The notes beneath the pieces were generated by a model. It made no database searches, had not been told where the DNA came from, and saw nothing but the letters and a program-made list of their open reading frames with translations. A DNA stretch of 64,000 bases from Humulus lupulus (lineage: Eukaryota > Streptophyta > Magnoliopsida > Rosales > Cannabaceae), in assembly GCF_963169125.1 (NCBI RefSeq), contig NC_084793.1:39361078-39425077 (forward strand), read 5' to 3'. Position 1 is the first letter of the stretch, and each line of letters begins with the position of its first letter. A program made the translations under genes and the position numbers. Positions 31,249 to 43,186 of this stretch are shown here, piece by piece.

Positions 31249-31735
31249 ATAATAGGTGGCAAACTATAAATCTTGCACATAATAGATTCAATTGCTATTG
31301 AAAAGGCAGAAAACATAGAAACAAATGACCAAAACTTCAGACAAGAGAACTGCATGTACCATTAAACACCATTCTACATATAAAGAGCAGGTTAATTGCT
31401 AAGGCAATTGCTGAACCAGCTGTAACATACACAACACAAAGTTTGTACACACAAAGAAGAGCAACAACTAAAAGTAAAAGAACAGCAACTGAACAATAAC
31501 ATGCCCCAAAATATAACATAAAACATGTCACTTTTGCCAAAAGAAAAAAAAAAAGTTCAGCTATTAAAGATGAATGGTTACTAAACTAGCACATGCAGAA
31601 AAATGAATCAGTTAAGAGAATTCATATTAGTTTGAAGGAGTTCATTTGATTTCAGAACTGAGTAGACTAGAGATCATACTGTAAAAAATGTGCACTAATA
31701 TACAAAAGAAATGAACCAGTGATGCACTCAAAAAC

Positions 31736-33518
31736 CTTTTGCAGCATCTCAAGCCCATCAATTTGCTTCTTAAAATCTGTGCTTAGAAGCCGTCTATGCA
31801 AATCCTCTCTGAAGTACTTCATCAAATCATTCTGCATAAACGTGTATGTTAAATAAATTCTGCATTAAATTAGATACAAAATAAACAAATCTGAGAAACT
31901 ACTATATCCACAACCTCAAGGTCTTGAATTTGTTCTATCCGTGGATCTTCAAACTTAAACCTCCTTACTACCAATCTTTCCCTATCCTCCTGCAGATAAG
32001 TAAAGTCCAAATGATTACTTGTCAATATATTCAAAAGTAAGAGACATTCAAAAATTGCTTGCTTAAGTTGTACCTTATTGGAATCTTTAACATTTAGTAA
32101 AGCCTGCGATTGAACTGCTATATCTTGAATGGACATAATTGATTCTGACCTCAAAGCCTCCGTACCAACAGTTCTCTTTAAAAAATCATTAACCGAAAAA
32201 AATTAAAAAATAAAATAAAATAATAATAATCTCCTTACAAAATTATAAGTTATAAAAGAACTAGAAGTAAGCATTTAAGGAAACATACAGAAGATGCTAC
32301 TTTGCTTCCATGCTTCAAAACACCATTAGAAGTGGATTTACCCACTTTCGAAAGGGTCTTGGATGCAGGGGCCGAAATTGTTTTGGCAGATTCAAAAGAT
32401 TCTGGAAAAAAATAATTATTATTGGTATAAATCACCAAAACAAAATACAAGCAAGAGACCCAAGTACCCAACAGCCTTACCTTGAAAATTACCATAATGC
32501 TTCAAACGTCATGAACAAGAGCTAAAGCTGGTTCTGAACATCCCTAACAAGCTTCTCAACCTGAAATAATACATTCAAACAATGTGTTCATGCACTAACT
32601 GACCAATGAGTCAAAATAGTACCAAAAGTTACTAGTGCACTTACAGTTTCTTGTATACAAACTATCAAGATTTCAGCAATGCATGTCTCTGCTGCTTTAC
32701 GAACATCTGATGATTTATCCTGGATGAAAATTTCATAAAGTCATAACCAGAAACAATGGAAAGGGAACTGGCATCATGATTCTTACATCTCTATGCACAT
32801 TATTGTTAGCATGGAAATATTCTAGCAATGCAAACAAGTAAAAAGAATATTTCACTGTTTTTGACAAGTCAGAATTAACGTCAGAGCAGAGGAAGCTGGC
32901 TTTAGTAGCTGTACAGCATCAGGAAATTCAGCAACAAATAAACAAAAACGAACAATACATGCATCTTCAATGATTAAGTTGGAGCACCTCAAATGGATTC
33001 TTCTCATACTCCATATCCAGTGCACTAAGAAGTGCAGGTTTAACATCAGAAAGAAACCCTTTAATATCTACAAAAGAAAAGGGGTGGGAGGGAGTTACAA
33101 ATTAATCATAAAAAAAAGATCAATGTTTGGGAGCAGTTCAACTAAATATTTAAAAGGAAATTGAGGTGTGTGGACAATTCAAATAAAATGAGTATCAACC
33201 TGGGCCGACAAATTTATGCAAAACACCCAAAAGCTTGACAGAAAAAATTCTAGTAGCAGCTGCACTTGACTGCAGTCCAGTATCTTTACAAAAATCAATT
33301 AAATCCTGTAAAACAAAATATATCAATTCCTTTAATAGTTGAATATGGTAATTATTAACTAACAGTTAGACAAAGCAAAAAACAAAAAGGGCCCAAATAT
33401 AACTCCAAACCTTAAGTTTCAAATGTGAGATGCCAAAATCTTCCACTGCTGAAACCATCCACAGTAGCCCCTCGCTAAGAACCTTGGGATTCTTGTGCTC
33501 TTTTAGTATCTTGTAAGT
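31736..33518 (-). pseudogene. MOR1: captured MOR1/GEM1 (XMAP215/TOG) gene fragment
   Basis: Consecutive exons with GT-AG borders and agreeing phases at the 5' side: 33518-33411 (TYKILKEHKNPKVLSEGLLW), 33305-33200 (DLIDFCKDTGLQSSAAATR), 33067-32988 (FLSDVKPALLSALDMEYEKN). Then 32719-32641 (DKSSDVRKAAETCIAEIL), 32403-32289, 32178-32074 (DIAVQSQALLNVKDSNK), 31989-31915 (RRFKFEDPRIEQIQDLE) and 31831-31736 (RRLLSTDFKKQIDGLEMLQK). These match the TOG-domain region of plant MOR1, a cortical-microtubule polymerase. The part near 32850-32900 and the segment before 32570-32480 (HYGNFQ-like, with a stop and frameshift) are decayed. The rest of the gene, which is very long in plants, is absent. Confidence 0.85.
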
Positions 33519-35285
33519 CTACAATACAAAAAATTCCTTGACTTTTATTGGATTATAAAAAATAAAAAAAGCAATCAAAGAAAAGAAATACAAGTTCCAA
33601 TCAATTTAGAACCTAATATGTTTCATCCCTGCTTCAGAAGTTCACAAGAGAAGTGCAAACAAACTTCTCTACAGAAATGATTTAAATGTAAGACTTACTC
33701 TTTCAAAAATAAATCCAGGACCTACAGCTTCACAAAAAGTGTTCACTGTTGTGTAACAAGTTTTAAATCTGTTTAATATGATTTCTTTTATGATTTTACT
33801 GTTGGCAACATGATTTAAGGTTGTTTCAACTTTCAGTTTCAATAGCAATCATTTCAGATTATCAATCATAATGGTTTATTTTTATTTGAATAGGAATTTG
33901 GCAAGAGAAATTTCTCAAGAATATGTTACTACAAGTTCAAAATCTATTCTATCAATGTACTCATTGTTTGTTGATAAATTACTGAAGAAATCGATGCATA
34001 AAAATAAAGAGAAAGAAAATGAGTTGTTTGATAAAATGAAAAAATAAAGAGAAAAGAAAAATAAGAGAAAAAATAGAGGGATACCCGCTAAATTTTTTCT
34101 CCTCTGCTTTCACTCTTCTCATCAATAAATCTATTTAGATCCTGCACCAAGTCATTAAATAAATAGTCAAATCCCTGCATATTCAAACCCAGCCAGCAGG
34201 TTGTCTGCAATTTCAAAAGTTAAATAACAATTGTCAAATCCCTGCATATGCTTTATAAAGACTTCAGTTCATGCTAGCAGAAAACCAACATAGAAGCAGA
34301 CATTTATATTGGTTTTGGTACTAAATCTATCCCAGAACAGAGTAAAAGTTCTTGCCACCACTTTCATTGTTATCTTGAAAGAAAAATAGTTTATAGGTTA
34401 ATGAAAATATTATAATCAATGTGCCAACTCATCCACCAGAATTATTGTGGGGAATAAACTCACTTACATGCATGCTTAAAGCGTGTATGTGTGTGTATAT
34501 GTGTAATTATCTGTGTACTAGTTTCTCATACCGCAGCACACAAATTACTTTTCTTCTCTTCATTGCAAAACAAGAAATATATGGGGTCCTTTTATCTACT
34601 GACCAAACAAGACATAGGGAATAGTAAACAGAGCAGTGTTGTAAATATAGTGTTGGGTTATTCGGAGACATTATACTTATGGACAGAGCAGCTACTAGTT
34701 ATTTTCATGGGTTTTTGTTGGCTATAACAGTACTAGAAGACCCTTCATGGAAGAAACAACTGTCCTCAACCATGTATTTAAACATCATTTTTAACAAAAA
34801 CAAGTGTCGTATATCTCACAATTCAATGCCAAATTAAGAAGCATACAAAGTCAAATTAAGAAAGGATTCAAGGCCAAGAATCCCATTTACTCATTTACAA
34901 GCAATTACTCACATATCTCATTGAAGCATTCTGTCAAACACCTTTAATGCATTATTTAAAGCTTAGTAATATATACTTTAAAACAGCAAGCAAGTCCAGA
35001 TACGTCCTATATTCACTCTTTCTCTCTCTTTCTATAAATATATATATATATATACTAGAAAAAACTCAGTGAACGGTCACTCCCATATAAAGCATCATTT
35101 TTTATAAAATATTGACACTTCATTTGTGCAGAACAGAGTCCAAATTCATAGAATATCTTAAAAATGTCAAAATTTGTAAGAGGGGTCATGTTTATTGTCA
35201 ACTGAAACCACTTCAATGAATTATCAAGTGAAAACAACTGCATAAATTAGGAGAAGCTGACAGTTAACAAAAGAAGTATTCATAC
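33519..35285. other. CACTA interior between captured fragments
   Basis: Apart from the exon-like segment at 34085-34204, this is AT-rich intron-like or spacer DNA with a TA run at 35036-35053. No further gene recognised. Confidence 0.4.
34085..34204 (-). other. unrecognised exon-like segment in CACTA element
   Basis: After an acceptor GCAG the - strand is open for about 38 codons (CWLGLNMQGFDYLFNDLVQD ... DEKSESRGEKI) to a TAG at about 34091. It lies between the SRAP and MOR1 fragments in the same orientation. Not recognised. Confidence 0.35.
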
Positions 35286-35598
35286 CCTTCTACTGAAACA
35301 AGGCACCGATTTTTAGGAATAAGACGATGAAAAGAAGCCTTTTCACTGTTGGACTCAGATCGAGCATTAAACTGAAATTTTAGGAACCAAAAAAAAATTA
35401 TAATATCTATAAAAAAAAACCATCTTGAACAAAGCCAAAGTTAAGATTTTACCATCTTATAGTGATCAGTTTTCTTAGTGAAACTGGGAATAAGTCCCCA
35501 TTTCATGCATTGGAGGACCACTGCACCATCAGAGCCGTCTTCTCTGCGGATACCGAGTATGTTTGATCCTGGGGAAACATTGTACGAAGGACGATAGC
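35286..35598 (-). pseudogene. HMCES: captured SRAP/HMCES gene fragment (exons 2-3)
   Basis: Exon 35598-35453 (after GTGCAG, before GTAAAA) reads YRPSYNVSPGSN ... DGAVVLQCMKWGLIPSFTKK, and exon 35371-35286 reads FNARSESNSEKASF and LIPKNRCLVSVEG. Both are in phase. This is the SRAP domain of plant HMCES/YedK proteins, which bind abasic sites in single-stranded DNA and form a protective covalent crosslink. The first exon, with the catalytic cysteine at position 2, and everything after VEG are missing, so the fragment cannot be active. Confidence 0.85.
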
Positions 35599-36167
35599 TG
35601 CACACACATACGTATATATATTTATATACAGATATATATATGAGTTTAACTTATATAAATTGATTAACAAAGAGAAAATATGATTGATGAATAATTAAAT
35701 CAATGATGAAAGAACCAAAAACGAAATTACAGTAAAAACTTAGAGTGATGAACAATTAGAATCAGAGACTGTACTGTAAAGCTCCTTCGTTGTTCTTCGC
35801 AGATTGAAACAAGAAATTTCAACTGTAGTAATTTCGTCTTGAATCAGAGAAACCCTTGACTCGAATGTGGTGAAGCCCTTCTCATATTTGTCTTTCGTGA
35901 AGGGGAGTGAGAGACCGAGAGAGCTACTTGCCTACGAGAATGACCGAGAGAGACCGAGAGAGCTACTAGCCTTCGTGAAGAGAAAGATTGAAGAAGAAGA
36001 AATGGGTAAGGGGAAATGGGTACACGGGAAACTAGAAAAAACTTAGACATTTTGGTTGGCGGTATTTTATTTTACTTTGCCGCCCGAAATATTTCCCATA
36101 TACAATAACTCTTTTTAAATACTATTATAATGATGTGTTATGGTAATGGGTATTTGGTGTAGTGGTA

Positions 36168-37728
36168 TAAAATCAGGCAATTAATGTCTTTATTACATTT
36201 ATTTGTACGTTTGGAGAGTTACTCAAATATGCACATTACTTGATCATATGTAAACGGTCACTGAATTATGTCTGTTGAACCCTTATTAATAGAGGGGGAA
36301 TGGACTGAAAAGGGGACCGAAACTTTATACGCCAAAACTCTTCTAAAATTGTCATAAACAATTTTCTCAGAGATCACAAGCAATACTATAGACTTTGGAC
36401 TAGATGAATTTTAATCATTGAACCACGTAAATTCTTGAGTGTTCATATTTATGATAAATTCTAATTCCTCATTCTCGAACTTCTTAGTTCAGTGTTGATG
36501 AAAAATTGTGTCAACAGAGAGATAGGGGGAGAAAGAAAGAGAGAGGGACGCTTGGTGAGAGAGAAGGACATAGGTTTTAAGTGTTCTCCGATAGAGAGAG
36601 AGAGAGAGAGAGAGAGAATTAGAGTTTAGGTTTTTATTCAAAACCTAGGTCATTCTCTCTCTCCCTCTCACACACACACACAAAGAGAGAGAAAATTAGA
36701 GTTTGGGTTTTTTTTTTTTGGGAACGAGGGGGGGGGGGTGAGAGGGGTATTTTCAGTACTAGGGGAATCATTATTCAACACCGTAAATTATTCAGAATTT
36801 TGTTAAAATTTGTGGGATGCGTAATAATATAACTATCATGTATGTTGTCATATAAAAAAATTGAGTTATAATTTTTTCAGGTACCGAAAATAGAAAACAC
36901 TCATACAATATGGGCAAAAGTGATGTTATACCTAAGAAGCTCCATATATATAATGCATGTTTGCTTGATTTTATTTAAAATATTTATTAATTATTTTTAT
37001 TAAGTTTTTATGATTATCTTATAAATTTTAAATAAATAAACAATATTTAAAAGAAAAATTAAACCAAAACATATATTGTTTATGTTTTTTTTTACAAAAA
37101 AAATAATATGATAACATTTTAGATCACAAACTACTATATTCAATGTGTACAAAACATTCATGATATTATTTAAACTCCACCTCAATGATTGGTTAAGAAG
37201 CTCTTGTTTATTTTTTATAGAAGAGAAATATTATTCTAACTTCTTATGTAGTTACACAATCATATTATTTGTACACACAACACACACATATATATATAAT
37301 GTATTTAAAATATTTTTTGTTATTTAATATGAATCTATATATATATTTATATAAGTTAGATTAAGTAATAAAAATATTTTCTTTAAAAATATAAATGATA
37401 AAATTTTTAATAAAAAATAAGATTATTTATTCTATATTATTACAATGATGATATTTTATAACATTTAAATTTATATTAATATAATTATTAAATATCTAAT
37501 CTTGTATTAAATATTATTATAATAATGATATTTTATAATATTTGAATTTATATTAACATAATTACTAAATATTTATTTTATTCTGTTAAATATTTTTAAT
37601 ATTTCATCAAAGTTAACAAAAAAAATCGCTAAAACCAAGAAAAATTGTTAAATGCACACTTTTATATAGAAGAGATATATAATTTTTGGATTTGATAAGA
37701 GAAAGGAGTCTGGGTTTTGATTGATCGC
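36168..37728. other. intergenic AT-rich DNA with GA/CT microsatellites
   Basis: No gene seen. A (GA)n run at about 36589-36617 and a (CT)n/(CA)n run at 36654-36682 are separated by TTAGAGTTTAGGTTTT-type sequence that occurs twice. A poly-G run is at 36729-36738. From 36960 the DNA is very AT-rich. Confidence 0.6.
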
Positions 37729-39214
37729 TACAAGAAAAAAGGTTATTTGTGGCGAGATTATTTGTGGCAAATATATATAGTTATATAAATAGTATTGTTT
37801 ATTTGTTTTAATAATATTAAGACAATTATTAATATTAGATTGTATGGTCTATTTTCTTATCAATTAATGGAGACTACAATTCTGATTGGGAAATTTCACT
37901 ATTAATACTTAATGATGCCTAATATTATAAAAAATCCTAACACTAATAATCTTTTCAATTTGATGCTAAACATTCCTCTCATACCCAAAACACCCTCTCC
38001 CATTATATCTTCAAATCCTAAAATCTTCTCTTCCTCTCTCTCTTTCATTCTCTCGAAATCCTCCCTAAACCCTACAAATTTGTATGATTTTCATGTCAAA
38101 ATCGTTGTAAGTCATCTCTGTTGTCTCTGTGAAGTCGTCCATATCAAAGGTAACATCTATTTTGAGTGTTTTTGGAGGAGAAAAACCATGGGTAATAAGA
38201 TTGTTCATTTTATGTGTTGGGTATTATTTTTCTATATTTTTTTTGGCTATTTTGAATAGATCTGAGCCTATATTGGTGTGTTTTTTTGGGGTTTTTTATT
38301 GAGATTTCATGATCTGCGTTTTTTTAGATTTTCTGCAACTTTTTTGCTCGATAGGAGCTCGATAACGGTTCGATAGGAGCTCGATGGTATGTAGAAGAAG
38401 GTATTTTATGAGCTCGATGTTGCTCGATATAGAGCTCTATATCGAGCTTCTATCGAACTGCCATCGAGACACTATTATATATAATCTTTTTAGGTCACCA
38501 TCGATCTGCTATCAACCCATTATCGAGCATATCGAGCCTAACTATATCAACCCCATTGAGAATTCATCATTGACTCATATTGATCCCTATCGAGCTCAAA
38601 TCGAGCCCTATCGAGCGGTATCATCTCGTGCCCTATCGAGCTAACGTGTACTTAGGTAACCATCGAGCTCATATTGAGTTGTCGAGCCAAATTGTATAAA
38701 CCCATCGAGAATTGACTCCTATCGAGCTCATCTCGAGCTTCTATCGAACTCCATCGAGTTCAGTTGATCGAGCCCTATCGAGGGCTATCGAGCTCTATCG
38801 ATCTCTAATCGAGAATGTGAGCCTAAAATGTACATCTAATCGAGCTCTTATCGAGCTTACATCGAACCCATCGAGCAAAATCGACAAAACCAGAGAGAAA
38901 CCCAGACCTTCGAATCTCCATACCCATTCCACAGATCTCAAATGCACATGATTTTAACTACAAAAATGGACGAAGGTTCATGCTTTTACCTTAAAATCGA
39001 ATGTGAGGTGGTTCAATGGAGGTTCTTTGTTTGATTCAACGCCGTGGGTCTAAGTTTTCCCGCTCGACGGCAGAGCTCTGCAAGTGGGTCGGCGGAGAGA
39101 TGGGAGAGATGAGTCGACGGGGGTGGGCTCGATGGAGGTTGGGCTCGACGGGGTTTGGGCTCGATGGGGGTGGGGTCTCGATGAATTTTGGGGATTTTTG
39201 TGAGAGAGTGAGAT
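37729..39214. mobile_element. possible truncated CACTA-like element with ATCGAG repeat field
   Basis: It opens with CGCTACAAGAAAAAAGG, one base off a CACTA terminus. Between 38347 and 38880 the word ATCGAG occurs about 19 times and its complement CTCGAT about 6 times, the latter at the left side and again at 39060-39180. An open frame at 37912-38259 has no recognisable motif. Its right end would have been cut by the gypsy LTR starting at 39215. Tentative. Confidence 0.35.
38347..38880. repeat. dense ATCGAG/CTCGAT short-repeat field
   Basis: Irregularly spaced copies, often within TATCGAGCTC. CTCGAT dominates before about 38430 and ATCGAG after. This is not a simple tandem satellite. Confidence 0.85.
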
Positions 39215-41427
39215 TGTAGCGTCCTAAATTTGCTAATAAGGTTTAGGGCCTTGATTAGCAACCCGGGAGGGAAATAATTGATTTAATTACGTTAATATGT
39301 GAATATGATGATGATGTGATCAGAAATACATGTTTATGTGAATTAATTATGCATGTGGGCCCCATATGGCTTCTAGGGCATAATTGTACTTTTAGCCCGT
39401 TGAGGGCATAAATGTAATACTTGTGAATATTGTGACGGGATTAACGGGGATTTTTAAGTATACTCGAGGACTTAGCGGGATGTGTTAAATGGCTAAACTA
39501 CCCTTGGTGATATTTGAGGACTTGGGTTAACTTAAGGGGCAATTAATTCATTTTGGCAAATGGATATACTCAATGGGAGCTGGGAATTCTAGAGGCATCT
39601 AGGAAAAACAGAGGAAAAAGAATAGAAATCTCTCTCAGCTCTCTCCCACTCGGTTTTATCTCAAACCATAGGGCTTGATTATGAAGGATCCTAGGCTAGA
39701 GATTCAAGTATTCAGAAGTTTAGCTAAGATCAAGGGTAAGTTTCCTAGTCAGTTCTCTATTGAATTTCTGTTGGAAATGTTAGATTAGTAAGATGAATTG
39801 TGTTTTTGCTTGTGGATTATTGGAATGAAGTTTTGGCAAAGTTAAACTTAGGAATATGTGGATTTAAGCTTGGAGCTGGGTTTGAAAGCATTTCAAGGTC
39901 GAATTCTTGCTTAAGGCCAGAATTCCATGCCTTTCTGAATTTTATATTCTAGTGTGGTTTAAGTTTTTGTGAGTTTTAAACCACTTTGTGATTTTGGGTT
40001 TCATTGAGTGTTTGAGTTTGTTGCTGGTATTTCTGAGTTGCTATACTGTTTATTTGAGGTTTTAGGCCAAATTGGGTGAGTTTGGCTCGGGAAAAACCCA
40101 GTTTTCTAGGTTCGCGTATGAGCGTCGCGGCTCTGTTCTTCTGTGCTGCGACGCTGGGTTGAATCAGGACAGGGGAGCCCTGCTAGGCGCCGCGACCCCT
40201 ATAGGGAAATTTCCGCGGCGCTAGGCCATTTTCAGGATAGGGGAATTTGTGTTTTTAGGGTTTTGGCTCAGGGGGCTCGGGGAACGCTTCCACCACCTTG
40301 TGTGGGGAAACGGGAGGTCCCGAGGGCACGGGATTGGTTCCGGGATACAATTATGAATTGGTTAGTAACGAGAGTGTTACTTGTGTTTTGTGACTAGGTT
40401 TTCATCGAGGCTCGGGTTAGAGGACTGTGCTCGGGATTTTGGTGCTCAAGAAACTCGGGACACAGGTAAGAGAACTGTTTGTACCCGTAGAGCTATGTGG
40501 TGTGGAATATTGTGTATTTTTTATGGTTTTCTATTTCATATATGTGAATGTGATTGATCGGCAAGAGTCGGGAGCGGCAAAAGCTGGGAAAGGCATGATC
40601 ATGAAGCGACAAGGGGCCAAGAACTGTGTTGAGCACGTGGAGTAAAAGTCGTTAGGGCAAGACCCTCCTAGGGTGCTGGAGTCATCCTCTCGGTGCAGAC
40701 CACAAACCTTGGGCTCGGAAAAGCACTTGGGACGGCATGGCCGCTATGTGTTTGGCTTGTTGACTGCTTCGTTATATGTTGTTTTAATACTGAACTGCTG
40801 CGATATTATACTCCTAAAATGTTATGCTATTGTGTTTATGTGTTGATATGTTGCTATGATGCTATGTTGATGTACCTATGTACTACGATATTGCTATGAA
40901 GTGATGTTGTTGTGCCATTGTCCCATTGCATATTCTAATAACAGTTTATAGGTGGTTTATTGCCTTGATTTAAGTGTTTATTTGTTGGGATAAATTATAG
41001 TATGTTGTGCTTTAAGGTTCTCTTACTGAGCCTTGGCTCATGGGTGCTCTGTGGTGCAGGTAAGGGCAAGGGAAAGACAAAACAACCATGAGTTAGAGGA
41101 CATGGAGCAGTGCGTACATGTTTGGCCTATTTGGCCGCCACGGCTGGGGTACTTTGAGGAGCTGGTCTTGAACATTGATTTTGTTGCCTAGGTCGACTGT
41201 AAAGTAACTTTTTGAGTTGTAAATATGTTTTTTTAAAATGATATTTTTGGGATCCCAATGTAAGCCTTTTCATGATCTAAAAGAACGATCGACTTTTTAC
41301 ACCGAAATCTTATTTAAACAAGTTTACATTTTAATTAACTACAATTTTAACCTAAAACCTCGATTAGCGAGTGATTAGCACGTTTCAAACTCACTTAGTA
41401 ACGGCTCTAAGGAAGTTGGGTGTTACA
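39215..41427 (+). repeat. gypsy 5' LTR (second gypsy family)
   Basis: It starts TGTAGCGTCC and ends GGGTGTTACA, followed directly by a methionine-tRNA primer site. Length 2213 bp. No matching 3' LTR is in the window. Open frames inside it are not genes. Confidence 0.8.
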
Positions 41428-41430
41428 ACT

Positions 41431-41442
41431 TGGTATCAGAGT
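41431..41442 (+). promoter_or_regulatory. gypsy primer-binding site (tRNA-Met)
   Basis: TGGTATCAGAGT, one base off the standard TGGTATCAGAGC, lies 3 bp after the LTR. Confidence 0.8.
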
Positions 41443-41717
41443 GTTCCAAGGTTTATGGTTCCTGGAAAATTGATTGAACATGTACGCACTCGTTGCCAGA
41501 GATAAGCTCAACTAATGGTCGGTTAGTATTGAATGAAATATTTGTCTAATTGCTTAATAGAATGACTTTATCTGCTTGTTAATGTAGGGAGCATGAGCAA
41601 TATATATATTTTTGCTTGTTATTCTTCTTGTTTGTCTGGCCTTGCTCAGGAGTGGTTCCGGAAGGGATGATCATATCTGATGGATTGATTCATTGACTGT
41701 AGACAGATTTAGAAGTT

Positions 41718-42553
41718 ATGCATCAGAGACAGTCAAGGGGTGTAGGCATTATTAATGCTAGGGTTGGAGATAGTATTCGGGACCAGAATCCTCCATCTGT
41801 TCCCGGGGATTGGCAGCAAGTGTTCGATGATATGCAGGCTAGATTACAAAAGCAGGAGGAAGAGATTAGGTGGTTGAGACAGTGGGTTCCACCCAGAAAT
41901 GTTGCTCCGTGTGTTTCTACGACATTGGCATCAGTTTTGATTCAGCCTGAGGGTGGAGGCAGGTGGAAAATGATGTATGAAAGATTCCAAAGGCTTTATC
42001 CTCCAGTTTTTGAAGGAGGTTTAGATCTGTTTGGGGCTGAACAGTGGATGGGCATGGTTGGCTCCATCCTCGACTATATAGGAGAAAAAGGCAATGATAG
42101 AGTGGTTTATGCCACGTACATGCTACGGGAGGATGCCCGAACATGGGTAGAGGTGGTATCACAGACCCGGAATGTTGTTATGATGGGTTGGGAGGTGTTC
42201 TAACAATTGTTCAACGAGAGGTACTATGGTGATGCAATCTGAATTGCAAAGACCAATGAGTTTATGAATTTGATTCAAGGCAGTAAGATGGTGGCAAATA
42301 TGTTGACGAATTTGATGAGTTAGCCAAGTAAGCATTTGATTTGGTGCCAACAGACGTAGCCCAAAAGGAACGATTCATTCGAGGGCTAAACCCTGGGGTG
42401 GCCCATAGAGTTAGGGTTGCTCCAGTTCATGAGATTTCTACTTATGCTCTAACGGTAGGGAAGGCCCTTGCCAAAGAGGACGCAGGAGGTGCGATATGGA
42501 GTAGGGGTGCCGTGGGGCTAGAAGCCCAGGCAAGGGTCCCCCCATTTGTATGA
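41718..42553 (+). pseudogene. gypsy gag, frameshifted
   Basis: The frame from 41718 to 42203 has a heptad-like QARLQKQEEEIRWLRQW and the gag core YPPVFEGGLDLFGAEQWMG ... YATYMLREDARTWVEVV, then a stop. Homology goes on with QLFNERYYGDAI and, in another frame (42341-42553), KERFIRGLNPGVAHRV. Stops and at least one frameshift make it inactive. Confidence 0.8.
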
Positions 42554-42667
42554 ACAGGTAGGGGCAGAGGACCTAGTAGTCAGAAAAGAAAGACTCCTAA
42601 TAGTTCTACCACTGTCGGTCATGATGCTCAGGGCAGTCACCAGGGTGGCAATGAGGTCTAGAGAAGT

Positions 42668-42930
42668 TATCCAGTGTGTGTTAGGTGCAGGAGACGCCAT
42701 TTGGGTAAATGTCGAGCGAAGACATGTTTTTTGTGTGGAATAGCTGGACACATCATGAATCATTGTCCTGAATCAAAGAGAAGAATCCAAAAGTACAGAT
42801 AGCTCGACCTCAGTTCGAGAATATGCCTGGAGGCAACCAGAGCCCGAAGTTGGTTCCTCGGAAATGAAAGGTTGGTCTTCTAGTTTTTGTTCTTTGTGTT
42901 ATGTTAATTGAGTTTGGTGCTACGTACCTT
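42668..42930 (+). pseudogene. gypsy zinc knuckle and protease start, broken
   Basis: CVRCRRRHLGKC then a CCHC knuckle CFLCGIAGHIMNHC (about 42677-42772) mark the end of Gag. Shortly after, LVFVLCVMLIEFGATYLLME resembles the start of the aspartic protease with the active-site Asp replaced. A TGA at about 42868 separates them. Confidence 0.7.
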
Positions 42931-43094
42931 TTAATGGAGATATAGACATGGATACCTACCGAATGAACAGAATATTGTGGGGCTTGAGATTTTTTGTTTG
43001 ATAAAAGTTAGTAATTTCCAAGGAATGAAACAGAGTAGTACAGGCATAAAATTTGTAACAAAAACTGGTTGGGATGGTTATGCGATGACCCTAG
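42931..43094 (+). other. gypsy internal sequence left of CACTA insertion
   Basis: Decayed continuation of the gypsy internal region up to the TAT target site. Confidence 0.5.
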
Positions 43095-43186
43095 TATCAC
43101 TACAACAAATTTGACTAAATATTAGAATAAAATATTACACAATTTGAAAAGCGTTATTATTGATGATTATCCCAATAAAATAAAAC

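Larger units (their letters stand above)
29644..36164. mobile_element. CACTA (En/Spm-type) transposon carrying gene fragments
   Basis: The left end is CACTACAAGAAAAAATGC and the right end is TTTGGTGTAGTG. The 3-bp target duplication GTA is at 29641-29643 and 36165-36167. Length is 6521 bp. The left subterminal region holds an array of palindromic repeats (29803-30020). No transposase motif was found. Instead, spliced gene fragments lie on the - strand: SRAP/HMCES (35286-35598), an unrecognised exon (34085-34204) and MOR1 (31736-33518). This is a Pack-CACTA, dependent on transposase supplied from elsewhere. Confidence 0.88.

Noticed and set aside
37912..38259. 115-codon open frame as a gene
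   Set aside because: No motif or splice structure. It lies beside a transposon-like end and is low-complexity and hydrophobic by composition.
40143..40899. Several + strand open frames in the gypsy LTR
   Set aside because: They lie within the LTR and have no protein motif.
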